Shown here piece by piece: positions 53,020 through 62,732 of a DNA stretch of 64,000 nt. The first letter of the stretch is position 1; every line of letters starts with the position of its first letter. The notes below the pieces were generated by a model that saw only the letters and a program-made list of their open reading frames with translations, made no database searches and was not told where the DNA came from. A program made the translations under genes and the position numbers. Origin of the DNA: Calditerrivibrio nitroreducens DSM 19672 (GTDB lineage Bacteria > Chrysiogenota > Deferribacteres > Deferribacterales > Calditerrivibrionaceae); NCBI RefSeq assembly GCF_000183405.1, contig NC_014758.1:186001-250000 (forward strand). The letters run 5' to 3'.

Positions 53020-54609
53020 TTGAGAAAGATATTAATTGGAATATGTTTACTGATTATCCCATTTTTAGGGTTTGCTGAAGAGGATGTTAGCTATGTGAAA
53101 GAATTTTTAAAAGCAAACATGCTTATAAATGATGGGAATATCAAGGATGCTTTACCCATACTTGAAAAGATCAACAAAAATGTTGATGATGAGGCTGTAG
53201 TTATAAAACTGGCAGAGGTTTACATCTCATTGGGTAAAAAAGATGAATTTCATAAACTTATGGATAAAAGTCTGAAAAAAGAGATGTTTAATAAAAGTTC
53301 AACCTTACGAAGGTTTTATGCGAATACCTTAGCTACTCTATTTAATAAGACAGATGAAGCGATTAAACAGATGAAGAAGCTTGTGGAAATAGATCCATCT
53401 ACGGAGAATTTTTTGCTTCTTACAAAACTCTGCGAGAGTAAAAAAGATTTCTCTTGTGCCATAAGTGCAATGGACAAGATTATTGAAAAAGAACCCACCG
53501 CAGAGAACTATTATAAAAGGGGTCTCTATTACTACAATCTCGAATTGAAGCCAAATGCCCTTAGGGATTTTGAAGCCTCTTTAAAATTGGAAAAGAATTT
53601 TATGCCGATGCTTATGATATCTGAGATATACATACAGGATAATAAGACCGATCTGGCTATTAAGTATCTGGAAGATGCTGTGAAAGAAAGGGCAGGCCTG
53701 GTGATCCCTGAATACAGACTGGCGGAGCTTTACAGGATAAAAGGGAATTTTCAGAAATCGGTAAAGTATTTTGAGATGATTGCTGAAAAAGTGAGTGATC
53801 GGGAAAAACCATACGTATACAAACAGATAGCCGGTATCTATTTTGAACTGAAAGATTACGATTCAGCTTTTGTATGGTTTAGCCGTTTGAATGATGTTGA
53901 TAAAAATGATCCGTTATCTTATTATTACCTTGGGGTCATAAGTGAGATCAAAAAAGATTTTCAAGGGGCTGTGAAATATTACAAAGAGCTTACCCTTATG
54001 GATCCCCGTCATACATTTGGGAAAAAAAGACTTGCCTATGCTTATATAAAAATTAAAGACTATTCAAAGGCACTAACTGCTCTTGAATCGATAGATAAAG
54101 ATGAAAGGGATGTGGACTATTTTAGAATTAAAGCATTGATATATGCGGAAAAGAAAGATACTCAAAATCAGCTGGCAACACTGCTTGATGGACTTTCCAA
54201 AAATCCAAATAGCGAAGATCTTTTATTTGATATTGCAGATTATTACGAAAAGGTAAAACAGTACGACAAGGTGGAGTATTATCTGAAAAAGCTTCTGTCG
54301 ATAAATCCCAATAATGCATCTGCATTAAACTACCTTGGGTATCTCTATGCCGAACAGAATAAAAACCTCGATGAAGCTTATGTTATGATAGAAAAAGCCC
54401 TGAAATTTGAACCAGAAAATTCCGCATATCTCGATAGCATGGCCTGGGTGCTTTATAGATTAAAAAGGTATCAGGAGGCTTTTGAATACCAGAAGAAAGC
54501 TTTGAAGAAATCTCCGGAGGAAAAAGAGATGGTTGAGCATATGAAGGAGATTCTTAAAGCTCTTGGTATAAATAAGAGTATAGAAGATATTTTAAAAGAG
54601 GATAAATGA
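53020..54609 (+). CDS. Exported TPR protein
   Basis: This 529-aa protein has a signal peptide (MRKILIGICLLIIPFLGFAEE) and about ten tetratricopeptide repeats over residues 35-510, such as AENYYKRGLYYYNLELKPNALRDFEASLK and ASALNYLGYLYAEQNKNLDEAYVMIEKALKFEPENS. The start is TTG 53020 with an AGGGG site. It is probably periplasmic or outer-membrane-associated and serves as a protein-binding scaffold. Its 3' end overlaps a lipoprotein gene by ATGA, so the two products may act together at the envelope. Confidence 0.82.
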   Translation: MRKILIGICLLIIPFLGFAEEDVSYVKEFLKANMLINDGNIKDALPILEKINKNVDDEAVVIKLAEVYISLGKKDEFHKLMDKSLKKEMFNKSSTLRRFYANTLATLFNKTDEAIKQMKKLVEIDPSTENFLLLTKLCESKKDFSCAISAMDKIIEKEPTAENYYKRGLYYYNLELKPNALRDFEASLKLEKNFMPMLMISEIYIQDNKTDLAIKYLEDAVKERAGLVIPEYRLAELYRIKGNFQKSVKYFEMIAEKVSDREKPYVYKQIAGIYFELKDYDSAFVWFSRLNDVDKNDPLSYYYLGVISEIKKDFQGAVKYYKELTLMDPRHTFGKKRLAYAYIKIKDYSKALTALESIDKDERDVDYFRIKALIYAEKKDTQNQLATLLDGLSKNPNSEDLLFDIADYYEKVKQYDKVEYYLKKLLSINPNNASALNYLGYLYAEQNKNLDEAYVMIEKALKFEPENSAYLDSMAWVLYRLKRYQEAFEYQKKALKKSPEEKEMVEHMKEILKALGINKSIEDILKEDK

Positions 54610-55250
54610 AACCTATACTGAAAGTATTATTTACTTTTGGTTTATCTATTTATTTACTTTACGGATGTGTGAGTAAAGAGGTGTCTCTCCCTGTTGTGCC
54701 AATGGACAACAAAACAGGGTATACAGATCATCTTAAGAACTTGATAACAAAGTTGACGGAGAAAAATCCTGTCATCTGCAGCTACAAAAGCAGTGTTATC
54801 TTTGATTATCAGGATGAAAAGACCAAAGTCAAAATGAAAGGATTGGTAAATAAAGACTGCGATAACAATGGTGAGGTTGTTGTCCTGGGGCCATTTGGGG
54901 TTGTCCTGTACAATGCCAAGTATAAAAATGGTGTCCTTGAGATCTCAAAGGATAATGATACGCTCATTGTAAACGAGAAAACTCAAAATAAGGTTTCAGA
55001 AATGATTCGGTACATTCATCTTTTAAACTACCCCGGAATTTTGCCGGATGAGACTTTTGCTTTCAGAGAAGAAGGGGATAAGATACTGTTTCATAAGGAT
55101 AATGTAACCATATTTACAGAAGACTTTAATGTTAAAAAGGTTATTTTTGGTAAGATTACTGTGGTCTACAATGTGGAAAATGGGAAAATAAAAGAGATTA
55201 CTTTGATCCAGGAAGATAAAAATAGATATTTAAGGATCATTTTTAATTAA
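54606..55250 (+). CDS. Putative lipoprotein with LolB/DUF4292-like character
   Basis: This 214-aa protein has a lipoprotein signal with lipobox LLYGC (cysteine near residue 21). The body alternates short beta strands (VICSYKSSVIFDYQDEKTKVKMKGLV; VVVLGPFGVVLYNAKYKNGVLEI), like the open barrel of LolA/LolB-type and DUF4292 proteins. That likeness is by pattern only. It overlaps the exported TPR gene by 4 bp and precedes ispE by 2 bp. A role as outer-membrane lipoprotein receptor is possible, and in LolB the gene is likewise often next to ispE and prs. Confidence 0.6.
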   Translation: MKPILKVLFTFGLSIYLLYGCVSKEVSLPVVPMDNKTGYTDHLKNLITKLTEKNPVICSYKSSVIFDYQDEKTKVKMKGLVNKDCDNNGEVVVLGPFGVVLYNAKYKNGVLEISKDNDTLIVNEKTQNKVSEMIRYIHLLNYPGILPDETFAFREEGDKILFHKDNVTIFTEDFNVKKVIFGKITVVYNVENGKIKEITLIQEDKNRYLRIIFN

Positions 55251-55252
55251 TT

Positions 55253-56086
55253 ATGGATTTTATTAGAAGCTACGCTAAGATTAACATATTTCTACACATT
55301 ATAGATAAAAGAAGTGACGGCTATCACAATATCTTTTCTTTAATGACAAAGATAGGGTTGTATGATACCATTTTTATTGAGAAGTCTGATAATTTTAAAA
55401 TAGATTCAAACGTAAGATGGTTACCAACAGATGAAAATAATATCGTTTATAAGATTTATCAAAAGGTAAAAGAGATCTACGATATCCCGCCTGTTCGGTT
55501 CAGTATATTTAAAAATATTCCAGCTGGAGCCGGTTTGGGTGGTGGGAGCAGTAATGCGGAAGCTGGTTTAACACTTTTGGATCGTTATTTTGGCCTAAAT
55601 ATGGGGTATCAGGAAAAGATGGATATCTTAAGGTCTGTTGGATCGGATACGGCATTTTTTTTGGTTAAAGATGGTGTTGCCTATGCTGAAGGGCGGGGTG
55701 AGATTGTATCAAAAGGGCCATTACTTCCTAAGGCTAAAATACTACTCGTGAAACCATCTTTTTCTGTTTCAACAAAGGAAGCGTATTCAGGGGTAAAATT
55801 AAGATTGACAAATAATTACAATAAAGATAAAATACAAAGTTTTGTGGGATACGGCGATATGATAAAAATGCTGGAAAACGATTTTGAATATACCATATTT
55901 GAAAAGCATCCAGAACTCGGATGGATAAAAAAGATGTTGAGCAACTTTGGTGCAGATGGTGCTTTGATGAGTGGAAGTGGCTCTACAGTGTATGGTCTGT
56001 TTTCCGATGAAAAAAAGATGAACGAAGCAGAAAGATTTTTTAGAAAATTTAATATATATTGGACTTTAAAAACAACGATATTATAG
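55253..56086 (+). CDS. ispE: 4-Diphosphocytidyl-2-C-methyl-D-erythritol kinase
   Basis: This 277-aa GHMP kinase acts in the MEP pathway to isoprenoids. The start RSYAKINIFLHIIDKRSDGYHNI is typical, with Lys near residue 9. The ATP loop is NIPAGAGLGGGSSNAEAGL (about 86) and the C-terminal motif is GALMSGSGSTVYGLF (about 241). It ends 8 bp before the chosen prs start. The ispE-prs-pth order is common in bacteria. Confidence 0.93.
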   Translation: MDFIRSYAKINIFLHIIDKRSDGYHNIFSLMTKIGLYDTIFIEKSDNFKIDSNVRWLPTDENNIVYKIYQKVKEIYDIPPVRFSIFKNIPAGAGLGGGSSNAEAGLTLLDRYFGLNMGYQEKMDILRSVGSDTAFFLVKDGVAYAEGRGEIVSKGPLLPKAKILLVKPSFSVSTKEAYSGVKLRLTNNYNKDKIQSFVGYGDMIKMLENDFEYTIFEKHPELGWIKKMLSNFGADGALMSGSGSTVYGLFSDEKKMNEAERFFRKFNIYWTLKTTIL

Positions 56087-56094
56087 GTGGTGAT

Positions 56095-57042
56095 ATGGAT
56101 TTTTTGGTTTTTTCAGGTAATTCTAATAAAACATTGGCTCAGGGGATTGTTGCCAAGCTTGGGTTAAGGCTTGGGGATGCCACTGTAAGTAAATTCAGTG
56201 ATGGTGAGATATTTGTTAGAATAAATGAATCAGTTAGAGGTAGGGATGTTTTTGTGGTGCAATCTACTAATTACCCTGCAGAGGTTCATCTGATGGAGCT
56301 TATGATAATGGTGGATGCTCTTAAAAGGGCATCAGCCAAGTCTGTAACTGCGGTTATGCCTTATTTTGGCTATGCCAGACAGGATAGAACTGTGGAGCCA
56401 AGGGTGCCCATCACGGCAAAGCTTGTGGCAAATCTCCTTACAAAATCTGGTATAGATAGGATTGTCACGATGGATCTACATGCTGGCCAGATTCAGGGTT
56501 TTTTTGATATTCCGGTAGATAATCTCTATTCAGTTCCTATAATTGCCAAATACTTCAGGGATAAAGGGATGTGTGGTGAGGATTATGTTGTGGTGTCTCC
56601 GGATGCCGGTGGCGTTACAAGGGCAAGGGGGTTTGCAAAAGCTTTAGATACATCCCTTGCGATTATTGATAAAAGAAGATCCGGTCCCAATGTGGCAAAA
56701 GCTATGAATGTGATAGGTGATGTAAAGGGTAAAGGTGTAATTATAATAGATGATATGATAGACACCGCCGGCACACTCGTGGAAGCAGCCCATGCCGTTT
56801 TAGAACATGGAGCTACTAAAGTAGTTGCAGGGGCATCCCATGGGATTTTGAGTGGACCAGCTATTGAGAGGATATTAAAGAGTGAACTGGAAGAGGTTGT
56901 GATTACAGATACAATTGAGGCCAGCAAAGAAAAGCTTTCTTTTTCAAAACTTAAGATATTATCAACATCTGATCTTTTCGCTGAAGCTATAAATAGGATC
57001 TACAAAAAAGAGAGTATTAGTTCACTTTTTGTAAATATATAG
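56095..57042 (+). CDS. prs: Ribose-phosphate pyrophosphokinase
   Basis: This 315-aa enzyme makes PRPP from ribose-5-phosphate and ATP. Motifs include FSDGEIFVRINESVRGRDVFVVQS, the catalytic flexible loop PYFGYARQDRTVEPR (about residue 90), the metal-binding MDLHAGQIQGFFDIPVDNL (about 127) and the PRPP loop VIIIDDMIDTAGTL (about 214). ATG 56095 has a GGTGG-type site and suits the family start (DFLVFSGNSN); ATG 56059 lies inside ispE. Length is standard. Confidence 0.95.
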   Translation: MDFLVFSGNSNKTLAQGIVAKLGLRLGDATVSKFSDGEIFVRINESVRGRDVFVVQSTNYPAEVHLMELMIMVDALKRASAKSVTAVMPYFGYARQDRTVEPRVPITAKLVANLLTKSGIDRIVTMDLHAGQIQGFFDIPVDNLYSVPIIAKYFRDKGMCGEDYVVVSPDAGGVTRARGFAKALDTSLAIIDKRRSGPNVAKAMNVIGDVKGKGVIIIDDMIDTAGTLVEAAHAVLEHGATKVVAGASHGILSGPAIERILKSELEEVVITDTIEASKEKLSFSKLKILSTSDLFAEAINRIYKKESISSLFVNI

Positions 57043-57044
57043 TT

Positions 57045-57644
57045 ATGAATAGATGGCTTGTGGCAGGGTTGGGTAATCCTGGTGATAGATACCGTTTTAC
57101 AAGGCATAACATCGGATTCATGGTTGTGGATATGATGGCTGATAGGTTTAATCTGTCATTTAAGGGTGGTTTTGAAGCAGACTATGCAGTTGCTGACATA
57201 TTTGGGAAGAGATGTTATATTGTAAAACCTCAAACGTATATGAATTTAAGTGGGAAATCTATTTCTGAGATTTCGAAATATTTTGATATCCCAAAAGAAA
57301 ATATTATCGTAGTGCATGATGATCTTGACCTTTCTTTTGGTAGAATCAAAATAAAGGTTGGGGGTTCATCTGGTGGACATAATGGTATAAATTCTATAAT
57401 AGCCTGCCTTTCTTCTTCAGATTTTACAAGGGTTAAGATGGGAATAGATAAACCTAAGTCGAAGGATGTCAGTGGATTTGTTCTTTCTGAATTCAGCGCA
57501 GAGGAGAAGAAGTTTCTCCATGATTTTGTGGAGCTAGGGTGTAATGCAACAATTGCTATTTTAGAAAAAGATGTAAGATATGCAATGAATTTATACAACA
57601 AAAAAATAATAAGTCAGGAGGTTAATGAAAGATGTCCAGCTTAA
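57045..57644 (+). CDS. pth: Peptidyl-tRNA hydrolase
   Basis: This 199-aa enzyme frees tRNA from prematurely released peptidyl-tRNA. The motifs are [24 protein letters not shown] (catalytic His near residue 21), [13 protein letters not shown] (Asn near 70) and [28 protein letters not shown] (about 94). It lies 2 bp after prs without the ribosomal-protein L25 gene that often separates them. Its end overlaps hppA by 13 bp. Confidence 0.94.
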   Translation: MNRWLVAGLGNPGDRYRFTRHNIGFMVVDMMADRFNLSFKGGFEADYAVADIFGKRCYIVKPQTYMNLSGKSISEISKYFDIPKENIIVVHDDLDLSFGRIKIKVGGSSGGHNGINSIIACLSSSDFTRVKMGIDKPKSKDVSGFVLSEFSAEEKKFLHDFVELGCNATIAILEKDVRYAMNLYNKKIISQEVNERCPA

Positions 57645-59650
57645 TGTATTTGGCTCCCATTATTGGTTTAGCAGGAATTGTGCTGGCAATAGTGCTCTAT
57701 AACTATATTAAGAGCCAGCCGTCGGGTAATGAAAAGATGAAAGAGATCTCTGAAATGATCCATGAAGGTGCAATGGCATTTCTTTTCAGAGAGTACAAAA
57801 TCCTTGTATTTTTTATCATTGCAGTTTTTATACTTATGTCTATCTCTTCTGATCTTGGTATTAAAACGGCTATAGCATTCCTTTCTGGTGCAATAGCTTC
57901 GATTCTTGCTGGTTTTATCGGTATGAAAGCTGCCACCAGAGCAAATGTTAGAACCAGTGAAGCTGCAAGAAGTGGCGGTATGGCAAAAGCGCTATTCGTA
58001 TCCTATATGGGGGGATCGGTTATGGGACTTTCCGTAGCTAGCCTTGGCCTTATAGGTGTAGGCGTTCTGTTTGCTATATTTGGTGATCCCACAACTGCAA
58101 AGTATATAAATGGATTTGCTATGGGTGCTTCATCCATCGCACTTTTTGCGAGAGTTGGTGGTGGTATATACACAAAAGCTGCCGATGTGGGGGCTGATCT
58201 TGTGGGTAAAGTGGAAGCAGGCATACCTGAAGATGACCCAAGGAACCCTGGTGTTATTGCTGACAACGTTGGTGATAACGTGGGTGATATTGCTGGTATG
58301 GGAGCAGACATATTTGAATCTTATGTAGGATCAATCATTGCTACCATTGCAATTGCAGCGACAGCTTCAGCGGATCAGCTTGCGATGCTGGGTGGTGAGC
58401 AGCTCAGGTTTCAACTTATGTACTTACCGATACTTCTTGCGGTTATAGGTGCTATTTCATCTATAATAGGTATATTTTCTATGATGGTTCTTAAAAATCT
58501 TCCACCACAGAATGCGTTGAGATATTCAACATTTGTGGGTGCCATCCTCTTTCTTGTGGGAGCTTATTTTACAATCTCATCCCAGGCTATAAGCAATGGT
58601 GTATTTCTTGCGGTATTCTTTGGTACCATTGCGGGTATAATTATAGGTCTTATTACAGAATACTATACATCAGCTTCACCTGTAAGAAAAATTGCTCTTG
58701 CTTCAAAAACTGGTCCAGCCACAAATATAATTCAGGGTTTTGCTGTTGGGCTTGAAAGTACCGTACTTCCAATCATTGCAATCGCAATTGCGGTGTTGGT
58801 GGCAAATCATTATGCTGGACTTTATGGTATAGCTCTGGCGGCTGTGGGTATGCTTGCAACAGTAGGAGTTACAATGACTGTTGATGCATATGGTCCTATT
58901 GCTGATAATGCCGGGGGGATATCTGAAATGGCTGAGCTTGGGCCTGAAGTAAGAAAGATTACCGATAGCCTTGATGCTCTTGGTAATACCACCGCTGCAA
59001 TGGGTAAAGGTTTTGCTATAGGCTCTGCTGCTCTTACTGCTCTGGCTCTTTTTGCAGCGTACTCAAGTGCTGCAGGATTAACAATGATAAACCTTGTGAG
59101 CCCTTATACGGTGGTGGGTCTTTTTATCGGTGGATTCTTGCCATTTTTAATTGCAGCTCTTACAATGACTTCTGTTGGTAAAGCTGCAGGTCAAATGGTG
59201 GAGGAGATTAGAAGGCAGTTTAGGGAGATACCTGGATTGCTGGAAGGTAAACCTGGTGTAAAGCCTGATCCAAAAACCTGTGTGGATATCTCCACTGCAG
59301 CTGCATTAAAAGAGATGATATTGCCGGGACTTATAGCGGTAATTGCTCCGATAGTTATTGGGTTTGTATTCGGAAAAGAGGCTCTGGGGGGTACCTTAGC
59401 TGGTGCTACAGTATCGGGTGTATTGCTTGCTCTTCTGATGGCAAATGCTGGTGGTGCATGGGACAATGCAAAGAAATATATAGAAAAAGGTGAGCTGGAA
59501 GGAGAAAAGAAGGGTGGTGAAGCCCACAAAGCGGCTGTTACCGGTGATACAGTGGGTGATCCATTTAAGGATACAAGTGGACCTGCTCTTAATATTTTAA
59601 TTAAGCTTATGAGCATAGTATCATTGATAATTGCTCCACTTCTTAAGTAG
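57632..59650 (+). CDS. hppA: Membrane-bound ion-pumping pyrophosphatase, K+-dependent type
   Basis: This 672-aa protein has about 16 membrane helices and the pyrophosphate-binding sequence [35 protein letters not shown] (from about residue 186). It couples PPi hydrolysis to H+ or Na+ export. In [11 protein letters not shown] (about residue 451) the two positions that distinguish the subfamilies are Ala and Gly, the form of K+-dependent enzymes; K+-independent ones have Lys and Thr. Whether it pumps Na+ or H+ is not decided here. The last helices are followed by a terminator. Confidence 0.92.
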   Translation: MSSLMYLAPIIGLAGIVLAIVLYNYIKSQPSGNEKMKEISEMIHEGAMAFLFREYKILVFFIIAVFILMSISSDLGIKTAIAFLSGAIASILAGFIGMKAATRANVRTSEAARSGGMAKALFVSYMGGSVMGLSVASLGLIGVGVLFAIFGDPTTAKYINGFAMGASSIALFARVGGGIYTKAADVGADLVGKVEAGIPEDDPRNPGVIADNVGDNVGDIAGMGADIFESYVGSIIATIAIAATASADQLAMLGGEQLRFQLMYLPILLAVIGAISSIIGIFSMMVLKNLPPQNALRYSTFVGAILFLVGAYFTISSQAISNGVFLAVFFGTIAGIIIGLITEYYTSASPVRKIALASKTGPATNIIQGFAVGLESTVLPIIAIAIAVLVANHYAGLYGIALAAVGMLATVGVTMTVDAYGPIADNAGGISEMAELGPEVRKITDSLDALGNTTAAMGKGFAIGSAALTALALFAAYSSAAGLTMINLVSPYTVVGLFIGGFLPFLIAALTMTSVGKAAGQMVEEIRRQFREIPGLLEGKPGVKPDPKTCVDISTAAALKEMILPGLIAVIAPIVIGFVFGKEALGGTLAGATVSGVLLALLMANAGGAWDNAKKYIEKGELEGEKKGGEAHKAAVTGDTVGDPFKDTSGPALNILIKLMSIVSLIIAPLLK

Positions 59651-59670
59651 ATTCCGTTTTAAAATATATT

Positions 59671-59704
59671 AGGTGGGATATTTTTAGCTATCCCACCTTT
59701 TTTT
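59671..59704 (+). terminator. Rho-independent terminator after hppA
   Basis: AGGTGGGATA (59671-59680), loop TTTTTAGC and TATCCCACCT (59689-59698) form a 10-bp stem followed by a T-run. It ends the long housekeeping run that starts at 44285. Confidence 0.92.
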
Positions 59705-59715
59705 ATATGGAGAAT

Positions 59716-60966
59716 ATGGAAAAATATACAGACATAGCTCTTGCCATAGCTCTTGCTCTTCTGGTTGGGCTTGAGAGGGGCTGGCATCTAAAAGATGAAG
59801 ATGAAGGGAAAAGAATTGCAGGTATACGTACCTTTACGGTGGTGGGGATATTTGCTTCCCTTTCATCGTTTTTTTCAAAAGAGGTGGCACCAAATTTTAT
59901 ACTGGTTGCCTTTGGGGGATTATTGATTATTGTGTCTATTTTGATATTTCTTTCAAAAAATGAAAATGACAAAGGAGTTACCACGGAGATATCACTGCTA
60001 GTTACATTTTTAATTTCCGCCCTTGCTGCTTTTGGGTATAGGTATATAGCCTCAGCTTCGGCAGTTTTGATGGTGATTATTCTCAGTTTGAAACCTCAGA
60101 TACACTCTTTTGTTAAAAAGATAGCCTTTGATGAACTAATTGCTTTACTAAAGTTTTTAGTTCTTATTTCCATAATCTACCCCATCCTTCCGAATTCGGC
60201 AATAGGTAGTTGGACGTCAATTACTTATACAGATATTTTTAAAATTGTTATTGTATTATCGGCTATATCATTTTCTGGGTATCTTGCGGTAAAGTTTGCT
60301 GGTCCTAAAAAAGGGGTGGTTATTTCATCACTTATGGGTGGATTGGTGTCATCCACTGCCGTTACGATAAATCTTTCAAACTATTTTAGAGAAAATAATG
60401 ATTCCCCCAATATCTATACATTTGGTATACTACTATCGTGGGCGGTAATGTTTTTTAGAGTGGTTATTTTGACAGGGATTTTTAATATGGAGTTGCTGAG
60501 TATGATCATACCAATAATTCTTTCTATGGTGTTGGGGGTATTGGTTTACCTATTCATCATAAAAAAGGATCTGGACAATACTTCTGAAATTAAAATTGAG
60601 ATAAAAAATCCAATAGACATTGCATCATCCATAAAATTTGCCCTGTTGTTATCCGCCATAATATTTTTAGCTGAAAAAGGTAAAGAGCAATTTGGAAAGG
60701 TTGGAGTTTTAGTTATCTCAATATTTTCAGGTCTTAGCGATGTGGATGCCATTACGGTTTATCTTTCTAAACTTTCGACAGATACTGTTTTCAGAATCAC
60801 CTCAGTGATAGGTATATTTCTGGCGGTGACCGTTAATACCCTGGTGAAATGTTGTATATCGATGTATGTGGGGGGGAGAACCCTTGGAGCCAATTTATTC
60901 AAAGTGACATTCATCATTGTATTGTTTGGGATTATTAGTATTGTGTTTGTTTTATATCTTTCATAA
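59716..60966 (+). CDS. MgtC/SapB-DUF4010-family membrane protein
   Basis: This 416-aa membrane protein has an MgtC-like N-terminal region (ALAIALALLVGLERGWHLKD, then GIRTFTVVGIFASLSS) and a C-terminal DUF4010-type region (GLVSSTAVTINLSNYFR and FSGLSDVDAITVYLSKLS). About 11-12 helices are expected. The function of the long MgtC/DUF4010 form is not established; ion homeostasis is a common guess. GGAG at 59709 serves ATG 59716; the ATG at 59707 has no site of its own. The EamA genes follow after 9 bp. Confidence 0.82.
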   Translation: MEKYTDIALAIALALLVGLERGWHLKDEDEGKRIAGIRTFTVVGIFASLSSFFSKEVAPNFILVAFGGLLIIVSILIFLSKNENDKGVTTEISLLVTFLISALAAFGYRYIASASAVLMVIILSLKPQIHSFVKKIAFDELIALLKFLVLISIIYPILPNSAIGSWTSITYTDIFKIVIVLSAISFSGYLAVKFAGPKKGVVISSLMGGLVSSTAVTINLSNYFRENNDSPNIYTFGILLSWAVMFFRVVILTGIFNMELLSMIIPIILSMVLGVLVYLFIIKKDLDNTSEIKIEIKNPIDIASSIKFALLLSAIIFLAEKGKEQFGKVGVLVISIFSGLSDVDAITVYLSKLSTDTVFRITSVIGIFLAVTVNTLVKCCISMYVGGRTLGANLFKVTFIIVLFGIISIVFVLYLS

Positions 60967-60975
60967 GGATTTTAT

Positions 60976-61845
60976 ATGATATCCGGGATCTTTTATGCTT
61001 TATTGTCCGCCACCTTTTTTGGTTTTCTTGGAATATTTGGGAAATATGGTACAATATTAAAAATATCAGCCACAGAGCTTTTGACGTATAGATTCATTAT
61101 CGGTAGTTTATTTTTCATACTCTTTTTTCTGCTGAAGGATAGAAAACTTTTCAGGATCGATTTAAAGAATTTTATCAGAGCCTGTGTTGCGGGGGGGATC
61201 TTTTACCTTCTTATGAGCTATTTCTTTTTTAAAGCTCTGGAGTACATACCGGCTTCCACGACTTCACTTATACTTTACATCTATCCCCTTATGGTTTCTA
61301 TACTGTCTATCTTATTTTTTGGGATAAAAATCAGTAGAAGCCTTTTCATATCGTTAATATTGATTGCTTCGGGATGTATTCTGATTTTTTATGATGCTTT
61401 CAATAGATCCCTCGATTTAAGAGGTGTACTCTTTGCATTTTTAGCGATGTTAGTATTTTCCTTTTATTTAATTTACGTTCAAAAAACGATAAGTAATGTA
61501 AAACCGATAACTTTTAGTTTCTACGTGATACTTACGGCTGGGCTGTCATTTACTCTTTTTAATAACCCAATAGGTATATTTAATCTTAATAATAAACAGA
61601 TAGTTTTAGTGATTTTAATCGGCATTATCCCCACTTTTTTAGCTGTTATGTTGCAGTTTATCGCTATTGAAAAGATAGGTTCTGTCTATACATCGATTTT
61701 TTCCACTATAGAGCCGATAGTTACGGTTAGTGCCTCTTACTTTTTTTTAGATGATAACATTGTGATTCAGCAGGTAATGGGAATGTTTATGATAATATTA
61801 GGTATTGTGTTACCAAATTTAAAAATTCTTAAAAAGAGGAGTTAA
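60976..61845 (+). CDS. EamA-family (DMT superfamily) transporter, first of three
   Basis: This 289-aa protein has ten membrane helices in two EamA repeats (about residues 1-137 and 145-287). Recognisable ends are SATFFGFLGIFGKYG near residue 10 and EPIVTVSASYFFLDDNIVIQQVMGMFMIILGIVL near 247. DMT permeases usually export or import metabolites such as amino acids; the substrate is not predictable. Its stop shares one base with the next start, so translation is coupled. Confidence 0.88.
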   Translation: MISGIFYALLSATFFGFLGIFGKYGTILKISATELLTYRFIIGSLFFILFFLLKDRKLFRIDLKNFIRACVAGGIFYLLMSYFFFKALEYIPASTTSLILYIYPLMVSILSILFFGIKISRSLFISLILIASGCILIFYDAFNRSLDLRGVLFAFLAMLVFSFYLIYVQKTISNVKPITFSFYVILTAGLSFTLFNNPIGIFNLNNKQIVLVILIGIIPTFLAVMLQFIAIEKIGSVYTSIFSTIEPIVTVSASYFFLDDNIVIQQVMGMFMIILGIVLPNLKILKKRS

Positions 61846-62732
61846 TGGCTAAAAAGGTTTCTCCGATTATGGCTGATTTATTACTATTATTTACAGCTCT
61901 GATATGGGGTTCTACGTTTATAATCGTAAAAAAAAGTATAGAAAGTATCCCCCCCGTCGCATTTAATACGATAAGGTTTATGATAGCATCTCTCCTTTTG
62001 ATGATAATTTTTCTATATCGACCCAAAAAACTTGACAAACAGGTGCTTATGGATGGATCTGTTTTGGGGCTGGTCCTTTTTATGACATTTACCTGCCAGA
62101 CGATTGGGCTAAAGTTTGTTACCGCATCAGAAACCGGGTTTATTACCGGTCTATATCTGATATTTGTTCCAATCATATCGGTGGTATTTTTAGGTAAAAA
62201 GATCGATGTTAATACCATAATTGCAGTGATGATTTCTTTTATTGGGTTATCCCTTATAAGTTTTACCGGAAAGGTTAATGTGGGCTTTGGGGAGTTTTTG
62301 GTGCTACTTAATGCTCTATTTGTTGCATTTCACATTCTTTTGGTGGATTATTATGGAAGAAGGGATGACGTTTTTGCCCTTACATCGATACAGATTTTTG
62401 TTTTAACCATTTTATCATTTATTTATACTACTATTTTTGAGGGATGGAGTTTCAAAATTGTAATAAACGTCGATATTGTGGTTGCTTTTCTGATTACCGG
62501 GGTTTTTGCCACCGTTGTGGCCTTTATGATTCAGACATATGCCCAGAAATATACCACACCCACTAAGGCTGCGGTTATTTTCACTTTTGAGCCGCTTTCA
62601 TCTGCAGTATTTGGCTATCTGCTTGGGGGTGAACTGCTTAAACTTTCACAGTATTTTGGGGCTTTTCTAATATTTATTTCTATGCTAATAATAGAGTTAA
62701 AAGGGAAAGAGAGGATAGATAAAGATGCTTAA
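61845..62732 (+). CDS. EamA-family (DMT superfamily) transporter, second of three
   Basis: This 295-aa protein has ten helices and the EamA pattern: LLLFTALIWGSTFIIVKKSIESIPP near residue 10 and FTFEPLSSAVFGYLLGGELLKLSQYFGAFLIF near 240. It is clearly related to its neighbours but not a near copy. It overlaps the third gene by 8 bp. The charged tail (ELKGKERIDKDA) is cytoplasmic. Confidence 0.9.
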   Translation: MAKKVSPIMADLLLLFTALIWGSTFIIVKKSIESIPPVAFNTIRFMIASLLLMIIFLYRPKKLDKQVLMDGSVLGLVLFMTFTCQTIGLKFVTASETGFITGLYLIFVPIISVVFLGKKIDVNTIIAVMISFIGLSLISFTGKVNVGFGEFLVLLNALFVAFHILLVDYYGRRDDVFALTSIQIFVLTILSFIYTTIFEGWSFKIVINVDIVVAFLITGVFATVVAFMIQTYAQKYTTPTKAAVIFTFEPLSSAVFGYLLGGELLKLSQYFGAFLIFISMLIIELKGKERIDKDA

